Shown: one piece after another, positions 48,513-57,500 of the stretch
Numbering within the stretch: the stretch's first letter is position 1
Layout: every line of letters starts with the position of its first letter
Assembly: GCA_937958625.1 (NCBI GenBank)
Contig: CALGNO010000002.1
Location: 1-63,178, forward strand
DNA from: an uncultured Neomegalonema sp.
GTDB taxonomy: Bacteria; Pseudomonadota; Alphaproteobacteria; Rhodobacterales; Rhodobacteraceae
DNA length: 63,178 nt
Direction of reading: 5' to 3'
Notes under the pieces: generated by a model
What the model saw: only the letters and a program-made list of their open reading frames with translations
Database searches by the model: none
Told to the model about the DNA's origin: nothing
Position numbers and translations under genes: made by a program

Positions 48513-49859
48513 TCAGTAAGCGCCGCGCCGGGAGATCATGGCGAGCGGGGTCAGGCAGATGATGGCGATATCCAGCAACAGCGAGCGAGAGCGCAGATAG
48601 GCGATGTCGAGATCGACCTGCTTCTTGAATTTCAGGTCGGCACGTCCGGCGATCTGCCATAGACAGGTGATGCCCGGCGCACCCTCCAGCCGCGCGGCCT
48701 CGGCGCTCGAATACTGCTCCACTTCGACGGGCAGGGCCGGGCGCGGTCCGACCAGCGACATATCCCCCTTCACCACGTTGATAAGCTGGGGCAGCTCGTC
48801 CAGCGACGTCATGCGCAGGATGCGGCCCATGCGCGTGACCCGGGGATCGTTGGTCATCTTGAAGCAGACATCATCGCGCTCGCTCTCGGCGCGGATGGCG
48901 GCAAGGCGCGCCTCGGCATCGGCGTGCATCGAGCGGAACTTCATCATACGAAACGGACGGCCATTCTTGCCGATGCGGGTCTGGGTAAAGAAAGCCCCGC
49001 CCTCGCTTTCGGCGCGAATGGCCAGTGCCGTCGCGAACAGGATCGGCGACAAGGCCAGCAACGCCGCCCCGGCAAGGGTCACGTCGAGCGCGCGCTTGCA
49101 GGTTTCATAGCGGTCCTTGCGGGTCGACAGGGCGGCGGCGATGGCACGGCCAATGAAGACCGGGTTGCCGACCAGATACCGCTTCGCAAGGCGGCGCGGC
49201 TCACAGGCTAGCCGCCATGCCCATTCCATCCCGACGCGGCGAACCGCCTTCGGCGCTCTCGGGACGCGTCCGGCAACGAAATCGAACAGGCCGCCGACAC
49301 CCATGCACAGCGTCGGGGACAGGGCATCGCCGTGACGGTCGATGAACTGTTCCTGATGCGGCGCGCCAAGGGCGACCAACAGGATATCCGCACCGCTTTC
49401 GTTGATGCGCTCGACGACTTTGCCCTCGGCGCTGCGGTCGAAATACCCGTGTTCGCACCCGGCAATGCGCAGGCCGGGCAGGGCGCTCGCGGCGGCGTTG
49501 GCGGCGTCATCGGCGACACCGGGTTTGCCACCGAGGAAATAGATTGACCGGCCCGTGCGCCGTGCTTCCTGACAGATCATCGGAAACAGGTCGGTGCCGT
49601 TCAGGTTATCCGTCAGGCTCTCGCCCTTCAGACGGGCCGCGAGCGACAGGCCGGACCCGTCGGGCAACAGCGTCGTCATCCGCGACAGCGCATCCTGATA
49701 GGCCGGGTTGGTTGCGGCCTGATTCACGCAATCGGCATTGATAAAGGCGACGCGCTTGCGCTCACCGTCAAAGAGCATCGCAATGGCGTCATCCTTCGCT
49801 GCATCGACAAGATCCAGATCGAAGAGCGACAGGGTCGGGAGCGGGGAATGAATAGACAT
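48513..49859 (-). CDS. Fused WecG/TagA glycosyltransferase and initiating sugar transferase
   Basis: A 448-residue two-domain protein. Residues 1-240 are a GT26 WecG/TagA/CpsF domain (VAFINADCVNQAA, LLPDGSGLSLAARLKG, YFLGGKPGVADDAA, LLVALGAPHQEQFIDR, MGVGGLFDFVAGRVPRAP). Residues 250-448 are the polyisoprenyl-phosphate sugar-1-phosphate transferase domain of the WbaP/ExoY group, one helix (LAGAALLALSPILFATALAI) then KFRSMHADAEA, LDELPQLINVVKGDMSLVGP and ITCLWQIAGRADLKF. One polypeptide could attach the first sugar to the lipid carrier and add the second. ATG 49859 follows GGAGG. Confidence 0.9.
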   Translation of the reverse strand: MSIHSPLPTLSLFDLDLVDAAKDDAIAMLFDGERKRVAFINADCVNQAATNPAYQDALSRMTTLLPDGSGLSLAARLKGESLTDNLNGTDLFPMICQEARRTGRSIYFLGGKPGVADDAANAAASALPGLRIAGCEHGYFDRSAEGKVVERINESGADILLVALGAPHQEQFIDRHGDALSPTLCMGVGGLFDFVAGRVPRAPKAVRRVGMEWAWRLACEPRRLAKRYLVGNPVFIGRAIAAALSTRKDRYETCKRALDVTLAGAALLALSPILFATALAIRAESEGGAFFTQTRIGKNGRPFRMMKFRSMHADAEARLAAIRAESERDDVCFKMTNDPRVTRMGRILRMTSLDELPQLINVVKGDMSLVGPRPALPVEVEQYSSAEAARLEGAPGITCLWQIAGRADLKFKKQVDLDIAYLRSRSLLLDIAIICLTPLAMISRRGAY

Positions 49860-49894
49860 CGGGAACCTCCGTCGGTGATGTGTGCCGGGGTCCA

Positions 49895-49911
49895 TTGCGA
49901 AGGGTAAGCCA
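49895..49911 (-). promoter_or_regulatory. Candidate sigma-54 promoter of the transferase-galU operon
   Basis: On the minus strand TGGCTTACCCTTCGCAA keeps the invariant GG and GC of the -24/-12 elements exactly 12 bases apart (TGGC ... TTCGCA against TGGCACG-N4-TTGCA). It lies 36 bases upstream of ATG 49859. Part of it, TTACCCTTCGCA, recurs upstream of the coiled-coil gene. Confidence 0.5.
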
Positions 49912-50079
49912 CTTTCGAAATTTATTGCGATCCGTTGATTTTAAACGGAAATCCCCAAACAAGCGTCGCACGATGCAATAGGTTTTACGGGGTTTCTGCT
50001 ATTTGCAATGCGAAGCGCTGAGATTGCTTTGCAAACTGCAAAGTTTAGCGACGCGGCATTGCTACCGTTTCAGGTGCTA

Positions 50080-50095
50080 AGGCACGCGCTGCGCA
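50080..50095 (+). promoter_or_regulatory. Candidate sigma-54 promoter of the flippase operon
   Basis: AGGCACGCGCTGCGCA has GGCACG followed at correct spacing by GCA, but the two T residues before GC are replaced. Located about 110 bases before the flippase start. Weaker than the minus-strand candidate. Confidence 0.35.
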
Positions 50096-50203
50096 AAAAG
50101 CTGCGATATACCAACGGCTTGACAGTTGTATCATTTTGCACGGACCAACTGGCGCGACACTTGAGACAGGAAGGGCACAGCACCGCAACCGGAGCCATTG
50201 CCC

Positions 50204-51433
50204 GTGACCCTCGTTCTCACCCCTCCCCGTCCCTCCCTGCTCGGCAGCATTGCCGTATGGGCGGCATCCGAGGCCGCCGCAAAGGTGGCGCGGATTGCGG
50301 CGACGATGATGGCGGCGCGGATGTTGATGCCCGAACAGCTCGGCATCATTGCCCTGGTGCTGGCCACCGGCGAGATGCTGAAGGCGCTGGCCGAGAACGG
50401 TGTCGGCCAACGCATCATCGCGGCCCCCGATGCGATGCTGGAGGCAACCTGCAACACGGCCTATCGCCTCTTTCGCTTTTGGTGCTTTGGCCTTTTTGGT
50501 TTTGCCTGCCTGATTGCCGCTGGCTTCGATCAGTTGGCAGATGCCCGCGAGACCGCGATCCTGCTGATCGTTTTCGCGGTGCAGTTTCTCTTCATGCCGT
50601 TCGGCCTTGTGCAGTGCTTTCGCGCCATGCGCGCGGGCCGCTCGCGCTCGGTCGCCGCCATTGCCGGGGGGCAGATCATTCTCAGCGCGGTTCTGGCAAT
50701 CGTTCTGCTGGCTCTCTGGCCGGTCGCCGCGGCGATGGTCCTGCCCCGCGCCCTGACCGCGCCCGCCTGGACCCTCATGATGCGCCGATTGGCCCCATGG
50801 CAGCGCCAGCCCGAGGCCGGATACGCGCCCCTGCGCCCCTTCGTCACCTTCGGCGGTGCCGTGCTGGGTGTTGAGGCGGTCAAGGCCCTACGGATGCAGG
50901 CCGACAAGTTCATCATCGGCGCGTTTTTGGGGATGGAGGCGCTCGGCGTCTGGTTCTTTGCCTTCAATGCCGGTCTGGGGCTGGCGATGTCGTTCTCGAC
51001 CGCCTTTGGCCTCGCGCTTTTCCCGCATCTTTGTGCCGAGCGCGCGGGTCAGGACCGCCGCACTGCCCTCAACGGTGCCCTGCGACTCGCCGCCATCGCC
51101 GTTCTGCCGATCATCGTGCTGCAATCGGCGTTGGCCCCCGTCTACGTGCCGATCATCTTCGGCGAGCGGTGGTCCGAGGTCAGCGACCTTGTCAGCGTGC
51201 TCTGCCTTGCCGCTGGCCCTGCGGTGATCTGGACGGCGGTCAGCCAATGGCTGCGCGCCGAGGACCGGGCGGGCGATGACCTGCGCGCTGCTGTCGCCAT
51301 CACGCTCCTGACCGTGTCGAGCCTTGCCCTTGCCGCGCCGTTTGGCCTGACGGCCTCGGTCTACGCCTATCTCGCCGCATCCAGTTTCGCCCAATTAGGG
51401 GCGGCGGTTTTCATTCTTCGATTTCGTGCCTGA
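50204..51433 (+). CDS. Polysaccharide flippase, Wzx/MATE-like
   Basis: A 409-residue membrane protein with about twelve hydrophobic segments of the polysaccharide transporter type. SEAAAKVARIAATMMAARML opens as in Wzx/LPS_transp flippases, and RMQADKFIIGAFLGMEALGV is the conserved helix 7 region. It would flip lipid-linked repeat units to the periplasm. GTG 50204 has GGAG nine bases before it; the TTG at 50198 is too close to the ribosome site. Confidence 0.88.
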   Translation: MTLVLTPPRPSLLGSIAVWAASEAAAKVARIAATMMAARMLMPEQLGIIALVLATGEMLKALAENGVGQRIIAAPDAMLEATCNTAYRLFRFWCFGLFGFACLIAAGFDQLADARETAILLIVFAVQFLFMPFGLVQCFRAMRAGRSRSVAAIAGGQIILSAVLAIVLLALWPVAAAMVLPRALTAPAWTLMMRRLAPWQRQPEAGYAPLRPFVTFGGAVLGVEAVKALRMQADKFIIGAFLGMEALGVWFFAFNAGLGLAMSFSTAFGLALFPHLCAERAGQDRRTALNGALRLAAIAVLPIIVLQSALAPVYVPIIFGERWSEVSDLVSVLCLAAGPAVIWTAVSQWLRAEDRAGDDLRAAVAITLLTVSSLALAAPFGLTASVYAYLAASSFAQLGAAVFILRFRA

Positions 51434-51446
51434 AAGGATCAAGCAT

Positions 51447-52385
51447 ATGCCTGCAATCTCGATCATCATTCCTTGCCGCAACGCCGCCCGGACGCTGGCA
51501 TCGACCCTCGGCAGCCTGATTGCGCAATCCTTCCAGGACTGGGAGGCGATTGTCATCGACGATGGCTCGACGGATGAAACGCCCGAACTGCTGGCCGCAA
51601 CGGCGCGCACCGACCGGCGCCTGCGTGTGGTTGGCGGCAGTGGCGGGCGTGGCCCCAGCGCCGCGCGCAATCTCGGCCTGCGCCATGCAACCTCGGACAT
51701 CATCGCTTTTCTCGATGCCGATGACATCTGGGACCGGTCGCGACTGGCGAAGATGCACCAGTTTTTGTCCAGGAACGCCGACATCGACATCGCCTATTCG
51801 CGGTTTGCCTTTTTCAGCGAATGCCCCGGCGACTCGCCCACCGTATCGACGGTGCCCGCCGCCCCGCTGACGGTTCTTGCATTGCTGAAGGAAAACCTCG
51901 TCGGCACCATGTCGAACGTCGTCATCCGGCGAGCGGCCATGCAGCGTATCGGCGGGTTGCGCAGCGATCTCAGCCACGGTGAAGACCGGGAATGGCTGGT
52001 TCGGGCCGCCGCCAAGGGCGCGCGTATTCTCGGCCTCGACGAGACCCTGTTGTACTATCGCACGTCGTCGAGCGGCCTGTCCTCGGATCTGGAGTCGATG
52101 TACGACGGTTGGCGCGAGAGCGTCGCCACCGCCCGGTCGCTCGCGTCCCTGCCATCCGTTTGCGAGATGCGCGCGGCAGAGGCCGTCTATCTCCGCTACC
52201 TCGCTCGCCGTTCATTGCGTCTGGGGCTGTCCCCGTCGGTCGCGACCGGTTTTGCCGTGCGCGGCGCGCTGCTGTCGCAAAAGGGATTCTTCAATGACCG
52301 CAAGCGCGGTGCCCTTACCCTCGGTGCCGCCCTCGCCGCCAATATCGCCCCCGCCACCGTGCGGTCGGCCCTGTCCCATCGCTGA
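51447..52385 (+). CDS. Family 2 glycosyltransferase
   Basis: A 312-residue GT-A enzyme. ISIIIPCRNAARTLASTLGS, VIDDGSTDETPELLAA, GPSAARNLGLRHA and IAFLDADDIWD (DXD) are intact, and GEDREWLVRAAAKGA is the acceptor-side ED motif. It adds a sugar to the growing lipid-linked repeat unit; donor unknown. ATG 51447 is preceded by GAAAGGA; the GTG at 51426 overlaps the flippase gene. Confidence 0.9.
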   Translation: MPAISIIIPCRNAARTLASTLGSLIAQSFQDWEAIVIDDGSTDETPELLAATARTDRRLRVVGGSGGRGPSAARNLGLRHATSDIIAFLDADDIWDRSRLAKMHQFLSRNADIDIAYSRFAFFSECPGDSPTVSTVPAAPLTVLALLKENLVGTMSNVVIRRAAMQRIGGLRSDLSHGEDREWLVRAAAKGARILGLDETLLYYRTSSSGLSSDLESMYDGWRESVATARSLASLPSVCEMRAAEAVYLRYLARRSLRLGLSPSVATGFAVRGALLSQKGFFNDRKRGALTLGAALAANIAPATVRSALSHR

Positions 52386-52399
52386 GAAAGGATTCTCCC

Positions 52400-53395
52400 A
52401 TGACCTTCGCAACCATCGTGATCCCGGTTTACAACGGCGAAACCACCCTGCGCGAGAGCATCGAATCGGCGCTGGCGCAGGACTATGCCACCTTCGAGGT
52501 ACTGGTCGTCGATGACGGGTCGACCGACGGGTCCGCCGCCATCGTGCGGTCCTTCGACGATCCGCGCCTGCGCATGATTCAACAGCCGAATGGCGGCTTG
52601 AACAGCGCGCGCAACACCGGCATCCGTGAGGGCAAGGGCGCGTATATCGGCCTGCTCGACGCCGATGACCTGTGGGAACCGACAAAGCTGGCCAAGCACG
52701 TCGCGCATCTGGATGCGGACCCGGGCATCGGTCTGTCCTTCTCTGCCAGCCGCATGATCGATCTGGAGGGCCGCCCCACCGGGCTTCACCAGTCGCCGCA
52801 ACTCAGCGGCATCACCACCGCCGATCTGCTCTATCGCAACCCGGTCGGCAATGGCTCCACACCCCTGATGCGCCGTACGGCCCTTGACGGGATCAAGCAC
52901 CGGCACCCGGTCGACGGTCATTCGTGCTGGTTCGACGAGGGCCTGCGCCAGAGCACCGACATCGAGTGCTGGATTCGCCTGTCGCTGCAAACCAACTGGA
53001 AGATCGAGGGCATCGGCGAGGCGCTGACCCTCTATCGCGTCAATCCCGACGGCCTGTCGGCAAACGTGCCGCGCCAGTACGATACCTGGTTGCAGATGGT
53101 GCAAAAGACCGCCGCCTACGCGCCCGACTTCATTGCCGAGCATCTGGACCATGCAAAGGCGTGCCAGCTTCGCTATCTGGCCCGGCGCGCGATCAGCCTG
53201 CGCCAGCCCGGCCTCGCCTGGTCCCTGGCGCGGGCCTCGTTCGCCAGCTCGCCGCGCATCGTTTTCGATCAACCGTTGAAAACCCTGACCACCATGGGGG
53301 CCGCCGCCACCCTGCGTGTTGCGGGCACTCGTATTTACGCCGCCGCAGAAACCGCTCTGCTGTCCCTGCGCCGTGCCGTGCCCTCGCGGGCGTGA
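52400..53395 (+). CDS. Family 2 glycosyltransferase
   Basis: A 331-residue GT-A enzyme related to the preceding one, probably by old duplication, since both share the C-terminal RYLARRSLRLG/RYLARRAISLR pattern. TIVIPVYNGETTLRESIESA, VVDDGSTDGSAAIVRS, LNSARNTGIREGKG and GLLDADDLWEP form the donor site. GAAAGGA precedes the ATG by eight bases. Role as for the neighbouring transferase. Confidence 0.9.
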   Translation: MTFATIVIPVYNGETTLRESIESALAQDYATFEVLVVDDGSTDGSAAIVRSFDDPRLRMIQQPNGGLNSARNTGIREGKGAYIGLLDADDLWEPTKLAKHVAHLDADPGIGLSFSASRMIDLEGRPTGLHQSPQLSGITTADLLYRNPVGNGSTPLMRRTALDGIKHRHPVDGHSCWFDEGLRQSTDIECWIRLSLQTNWKIEGIGEALTLYRVNPDGLSANVPRQYDTWLQMVQKTAAYAPDFIAEHLDHAKACQLRYLARRAISLRQPGLAWSLARASFASSPRIVFDQPLKTLTTMGAAATLRVAGTRIYAAAETALLSLRRAVPSRA

Positions 53396-53406
53396 AGGAG
53401 ATGACC

Positions 53407-54447
53407 ATGATCGATATGAATGACTCGCGAACCGTCCACCTGGTCGATGACCGGCGAATGGGCGGTGTGTCCCGCTTTCTCGAACGCCTGCTAGAGCTGC
53501 GCCCCGAGGACGAGATTGTCTATGTGCCGCGCAAGACCCTGCGCGCTCGAAAGTACCGGGCCACCACGATCGTCTCGCATCTCGCAATTTCGTGGCGCAG
53601 CCTGCCGATGCTCATCGCCCTGCGTGCGTGCAACCCTTCGGCGCGGCTGGTCCATGTGGAGCACAGCTATAGCGGCGGGTTTCAGCAGCATTGCGTCGCC
53701 AAAACGCCCCGCTTCCATACACTGCTCCGCACCGTCTATGCGCTGTTCGACCAGGTTGCAGCGGTGTCCGATGGTCAGGCGGACTGGATGCGGACCATCG
53801 ATGTGGTCCAGTCCCCCAAGCTCTTGGTTGCGCCGCCCATCGTCGATCTCGATCCGTTTCTTTCGGTGCCGGCGTCTGCGGCAGAGGGACCGATTCGGTA
53901 TGGCTTCGTCGGGCGGCTCGACCAGCAAAAGGGACTGGATATTGCGCTGAAGGCATGGGCGATGATCTCGCCGGTCAATGCGACGCTGGACATCTACGGC
54001 GATGGACCGGCGCGCGATGCGTTGCAGGCCAGCGTTGCCGGTATGAGCTCCGTCCGGTTTCATGGGGCGACGAGTGATCCGGCGCGGGCATACGAGTCCT
54101 TCGACATCGCGATCATGCCATCCCGGTGGGAGCCCTATGGCCTGAGTTGCCTCGAGGCCCGCGCCGCCGGGCGCGCGGTCATCGTCGCCGATGTGGATGG
54201 TCTGCCAGAGCAAGTTTCGCGCGGCGGCGGTCTGGTTGTCGATTCCAGCCTTCCGGCATGGCTTCAGATGTTCTCTCGCGATGTGGAAAAGCTGTCGATC
54301 TTCAGCACGGCGGCGGGCGCGCGGCGCAGCGCGATACAGGATCAGGCCCGCGCCGTCGAGGCATGGCAGCGGCTTTTGGACGTCGACGATCTGACGACGG
54401 CGGCACCTGACGCCGATATGGTCGAGGGGATTGCTGTGGCCGTGTAG
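53407..54447 (+). CDS. Family 4-type glycosyltransferase (GT-B)
   Basis: A 346-residue GT-B enzyme. The C-terminal domain has GFVGRLDQQKGLDIALKAW, LDIYGDGPARDALQ and MPSRWEPYGLSCLEARAAG, the EX7E-type donor site of GT4. The N-terminal half includes MGGVSRFLERLLEL and LVHVEHSYSGGFQQ. The ATG at 53407 has AAGGAG six bases upstream; the ATG at 53401 touches it. Last gene of the flippase operon, followed by a terminator. Confidence 0.9.
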   Translation: MIDMNDSRTVHLVDDRRMGGVSRFLERLLELRPEDEIVYVPRKTLRARKYRATTIVSHLAISWRSLPMLIALRACNPSARLVHVEHSYSGGFQQHCVAKTPRFHTLLRTVYALFDQVAAVSDGQADWMRTIDVVQSPKLLVAPPIVDLDPFLSVPASAAEGPIRYGFVGRLDQQKGLDIALKAWAMISPVNATLDIYGDGPARDALQASVAGMSSVRFHGATSDPARAYESFDIAIMPSRWEPYGLSCLEARAAGRAVIVADVDGLPEQVSRGGGLVVDSSLPAWLQMFSRDVEKLSIFSTAAGARRSAIQDQARAVEAWQRLLDVDDLTTAAPDADMVEGIAVAV

Positions 54448-54487
54448 GGACAGTTCACCGATACGCGCGGTCGCGTTGACGGCAAAG

Positions 54488-54517
54488 AAAAAGGCCACCC
54501 CGAGGGGCGGCCTTTTT
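54488..54517. terminator. Bidirectional terminator between convergent genes
   Basis: AAAAAGGCC and GGCCTTTTT with a CCCC/GGGG upper stem form a strong hairpin with T-runs on both strands. It ends the flippase-glycosyltransferase operon and the opposing coiled-coil gene. Confidence 0.88.
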
Positions 54518-54535
54518 CATTCGTGATGCGCCCGA

Positions 54536-57500
54536 TTACCGGGTGGCGAAGTCGAACTCGATCCGGCGGTTGCGGGCAAATGCTTCGCGCGTGGGCGATG
54601 GATCAATAGGCCGGGTGGCCGCGTAGGCTTCGGCCCGGATGCGGTCGGCGGGGACGCCATTCGCGATCAGGACGTTGACCACATTGGCCGAGCGTGCCGC
54701 CGACAAGGCCCAGTTCGACGGGAAGCGCGCCGTGTTGATCGGGTCCGCATCGGTGTGACCTTCCACGACCAGCACACCCTGCGCATCGGGACGCTGGTTC
54801 AGGAAGCTCACCATCTCTGCCGCCACGCGGGTCAGAATTTCCTGACCGGCGGCGGATACGGTCGCCGACCCGCTCGCGAAGGTCGCGTTCGAGCTGAGCG
54901 ACAGCGACCCGTCAGGGTTCAGCGTGCCGTCGAGGCCGATGGCGTTGATCAAGCCCTGGCGCAGGGCATTGCTCTCGGCAGAGTTCGCAGGTTCGGCAGG
55001 CTGGGTCGAGGCGAGGTCAAGCTGGTCTTGCAGGTCACGGTTCTGCAACCGCAATTCGGCCAACCGGCTCTGCATCTCGCCAAGGCGGACGGCGCGTTCG
55101 GTCTGCTGCTCCTCGACACTGGCGCGGAACTCAGCCAAGCGCGCGTCGGCTTCGTCATTGGCCTGCTGAATACGCTGTTCCAGAGCGGCATTCGCCTGCT
55201 CCAGTTCAGCGACGCGGGCCGAGATCGTGTCCACTTCGGCGCGGGCACCGTCGAGGTCGGCCTGGGTCGGCGCGGCTTGCAGGCTTGCCTGCATGGTCGC
55301 GGCCTCATTTCGGGCGGCCTCCAGCTCGGCACGCAGGGCGTCGAGCTGTCCTTGCAACTGTGTCGCCTCCTCGCGGGCCAGGTTGGCCTGCTCGGTGACG
55401 GTGCGCAGTTGATCATCGGAGGCGGCGAGGGCTTCGGCACGTTCCCGCTCGGCGGCCAGCTCGGTTTCGAGACCGGCCTGCGCCTCACGGGCCGCGGCCA
55501 GCGCTGCCTCGGTTTCTTCGAGCGACGTGCGCAGGGCCGCCGTCGTTTCGGCGTTGTCTTCCTCGAGGGCGGCAAGTTGCGCCCGCAGGTCTTCGGCATC
55601 CGCCGCCGCCGAGGCTGCCGCCTCGCGCGTCGTCGACAGTTCCGCTTGCAGGGCGTCGGCCCGCGAGGCGGCATCGGCGCGCAGGGCGTCGAGTTCACCT
55701 TCAAGGTCCGTGCTGCGTGCGCGGGCCTCTTCCAACGCTGTCTGGCTTTCTTCGAGCGAAGCTTGCGCGGCCAGAACGTCACGCTCGCGTTCGGCGCGCG
55801 CGGCGGTCAGTTGTTCCTGAAGCTCCTCGACCTGCGCAACCGACTCGCTGCGAAGGCTTTCGAGGGTTTCTTCGAGTTCAGAACTGCGGGCCTGCGCCGC
55901 CTCCAGTTCGGCTTGCAAGGCAGCCTCGGCTTCCGATGTTTCCGTCTGCATGGCTGCAAGATCACCGGCAAGCTGTTCGGCGCGTGCCTCGGATTCCGCC
56001 AGCGCAGCTTCGGTTTCATTCAGCGAGCTACGAAGTTCATCCGTCGTCGCGCTCGCCTGCGCTTCGAGCGAAGCGATCCGTTCCCGCGCGGCTTCGGCAG
56101 TTGCCTCGGCTTCGGCATTGGCGGCGAGCGCTTCATCGAGCTCTTGCTGCAACGATGCTTCCGTCGATCCGACATTTGCTTGCAGGGCACCAAGCTGGCG
56201 TTGCAGGGCGTCGGCGCGGTTGGTCTGGGATGTCAGACGCGATCCCATGGCATCGCGATCCGTGCTCAGCGACGCAAGCTGGGCAGACAGGTCGTCGGCC
56301 TGCTCGGTCGCGCTGGCGAGTTCGATGCTCGCCGATGACAGGTCTTCGCGCAGGCCCTCGGCCTCCGCGCTGGCGGCATCGCGGGCCGCGCGCATGGCGT
56401 CGGCTTCTTCCTTGGCCGCTTCGACGGCGGCGTTACGCTGTTCGAGTTCTGTCGTCAGACGGTCGATCTCGGCCTGGAGCGTATCCAGTTCTTCCTGGGC
56501 CGATTCGGTGCTTTCGCTGAACAGGCTCATGCGGCTTTGCAACTGGTCGATCTCGGCCTGCTTCGCGGCCTCGGCGGCGTCGAGACTGGCCGTTACATCG
56601 CCCAGTTCGGCGCGCGTTTCTTCCAGCTCGGCATTCATGTCCGCGATGCGATCCCGCAGGGATGCAGCCTCGGCCTGCGCCGCTTGCAGCGCGGCGGTCC
56701 GGTCTTCGGCCTCGCGTTGCAGGATGCTGAGTGTTTCGTCGCGCTCGGCAATCACTTCTTCGAGGTCGGTGATCTGCGTATCCAGTCCAGCGCGCTCCTC
56801 GGCAAGGGCCGAGGCACGGTCGGTCACGGTGCCGACTTCTTCACGCAGAGCGACGACTTCGGCAGTGACGTCATCATAGCGGCCTTGCAGGGCGTTCAGC
56901 TCGGCGGCTACCGCCTCACGGCGCTGGGTTGCATCCTCGGCACTGGTTTCCAGCCCCTCGATCTCGGATTGCAACGACGCCGCGCGGGCCATTGCATCGC
57001 TGCGCGCTGCCTCCAGTTCGGCATTGCGCGCACGCTGTTCGGTGAGCAGCAGTTGCAGCTCTTCGGTACGCGCGGTTGCAGCGGCGAGCGATCCTTCCAG
57101 GCCCGCAATAGTGTCGGCGTTTTGCTCCGTGGTTTCCTCGATGGCGGCAAAGCGAGCGGCGAGGGCATCGTCGCCCTGGTTCTCCTCGGCAAGCTGGTCA
57201 CGCTCTGTGAGCAACTCTTCGATGCGGAGAACAAGCTCGTCACGCTCTTCCGTCTGCGCGGCAAGCTGCTCTTGCAGATCGTCGATCTGCTCGTCCGACG
57301 GTGCCGCTTCAAGGTCTGCGGTCATGTCCGAAAGATCGGCTTTCAACCGCGCGTTTTCGCTCTTGAGGCTGGCGACGAGGCTCGACGCATCATCGAGATT
57401 CTGCTGCGCTTCGGCGAGTTCGCTGTTGGCGGCCTCGAGCTTCTCCGCATCGACGGCTTCGGCCAGGCTACTGCGCAGCGCGGCACTCTCGTCGGTCAGC

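Larger units (their letters stand above)
49860..50203. other. Divergent promoter region of the polysaccharide locus
   Basis: About 345 AT-richer bases between the fused transferase (minus) and the flippase (plus). It contains a plausible sigma-54 promoter for each side (49895-49911 and 50080-50095). No gene is seen in it. Upstream activator sites for the sigma-54 regulator would be expected here; I could not define a palindrome with confidence. Confidence 0.5.
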
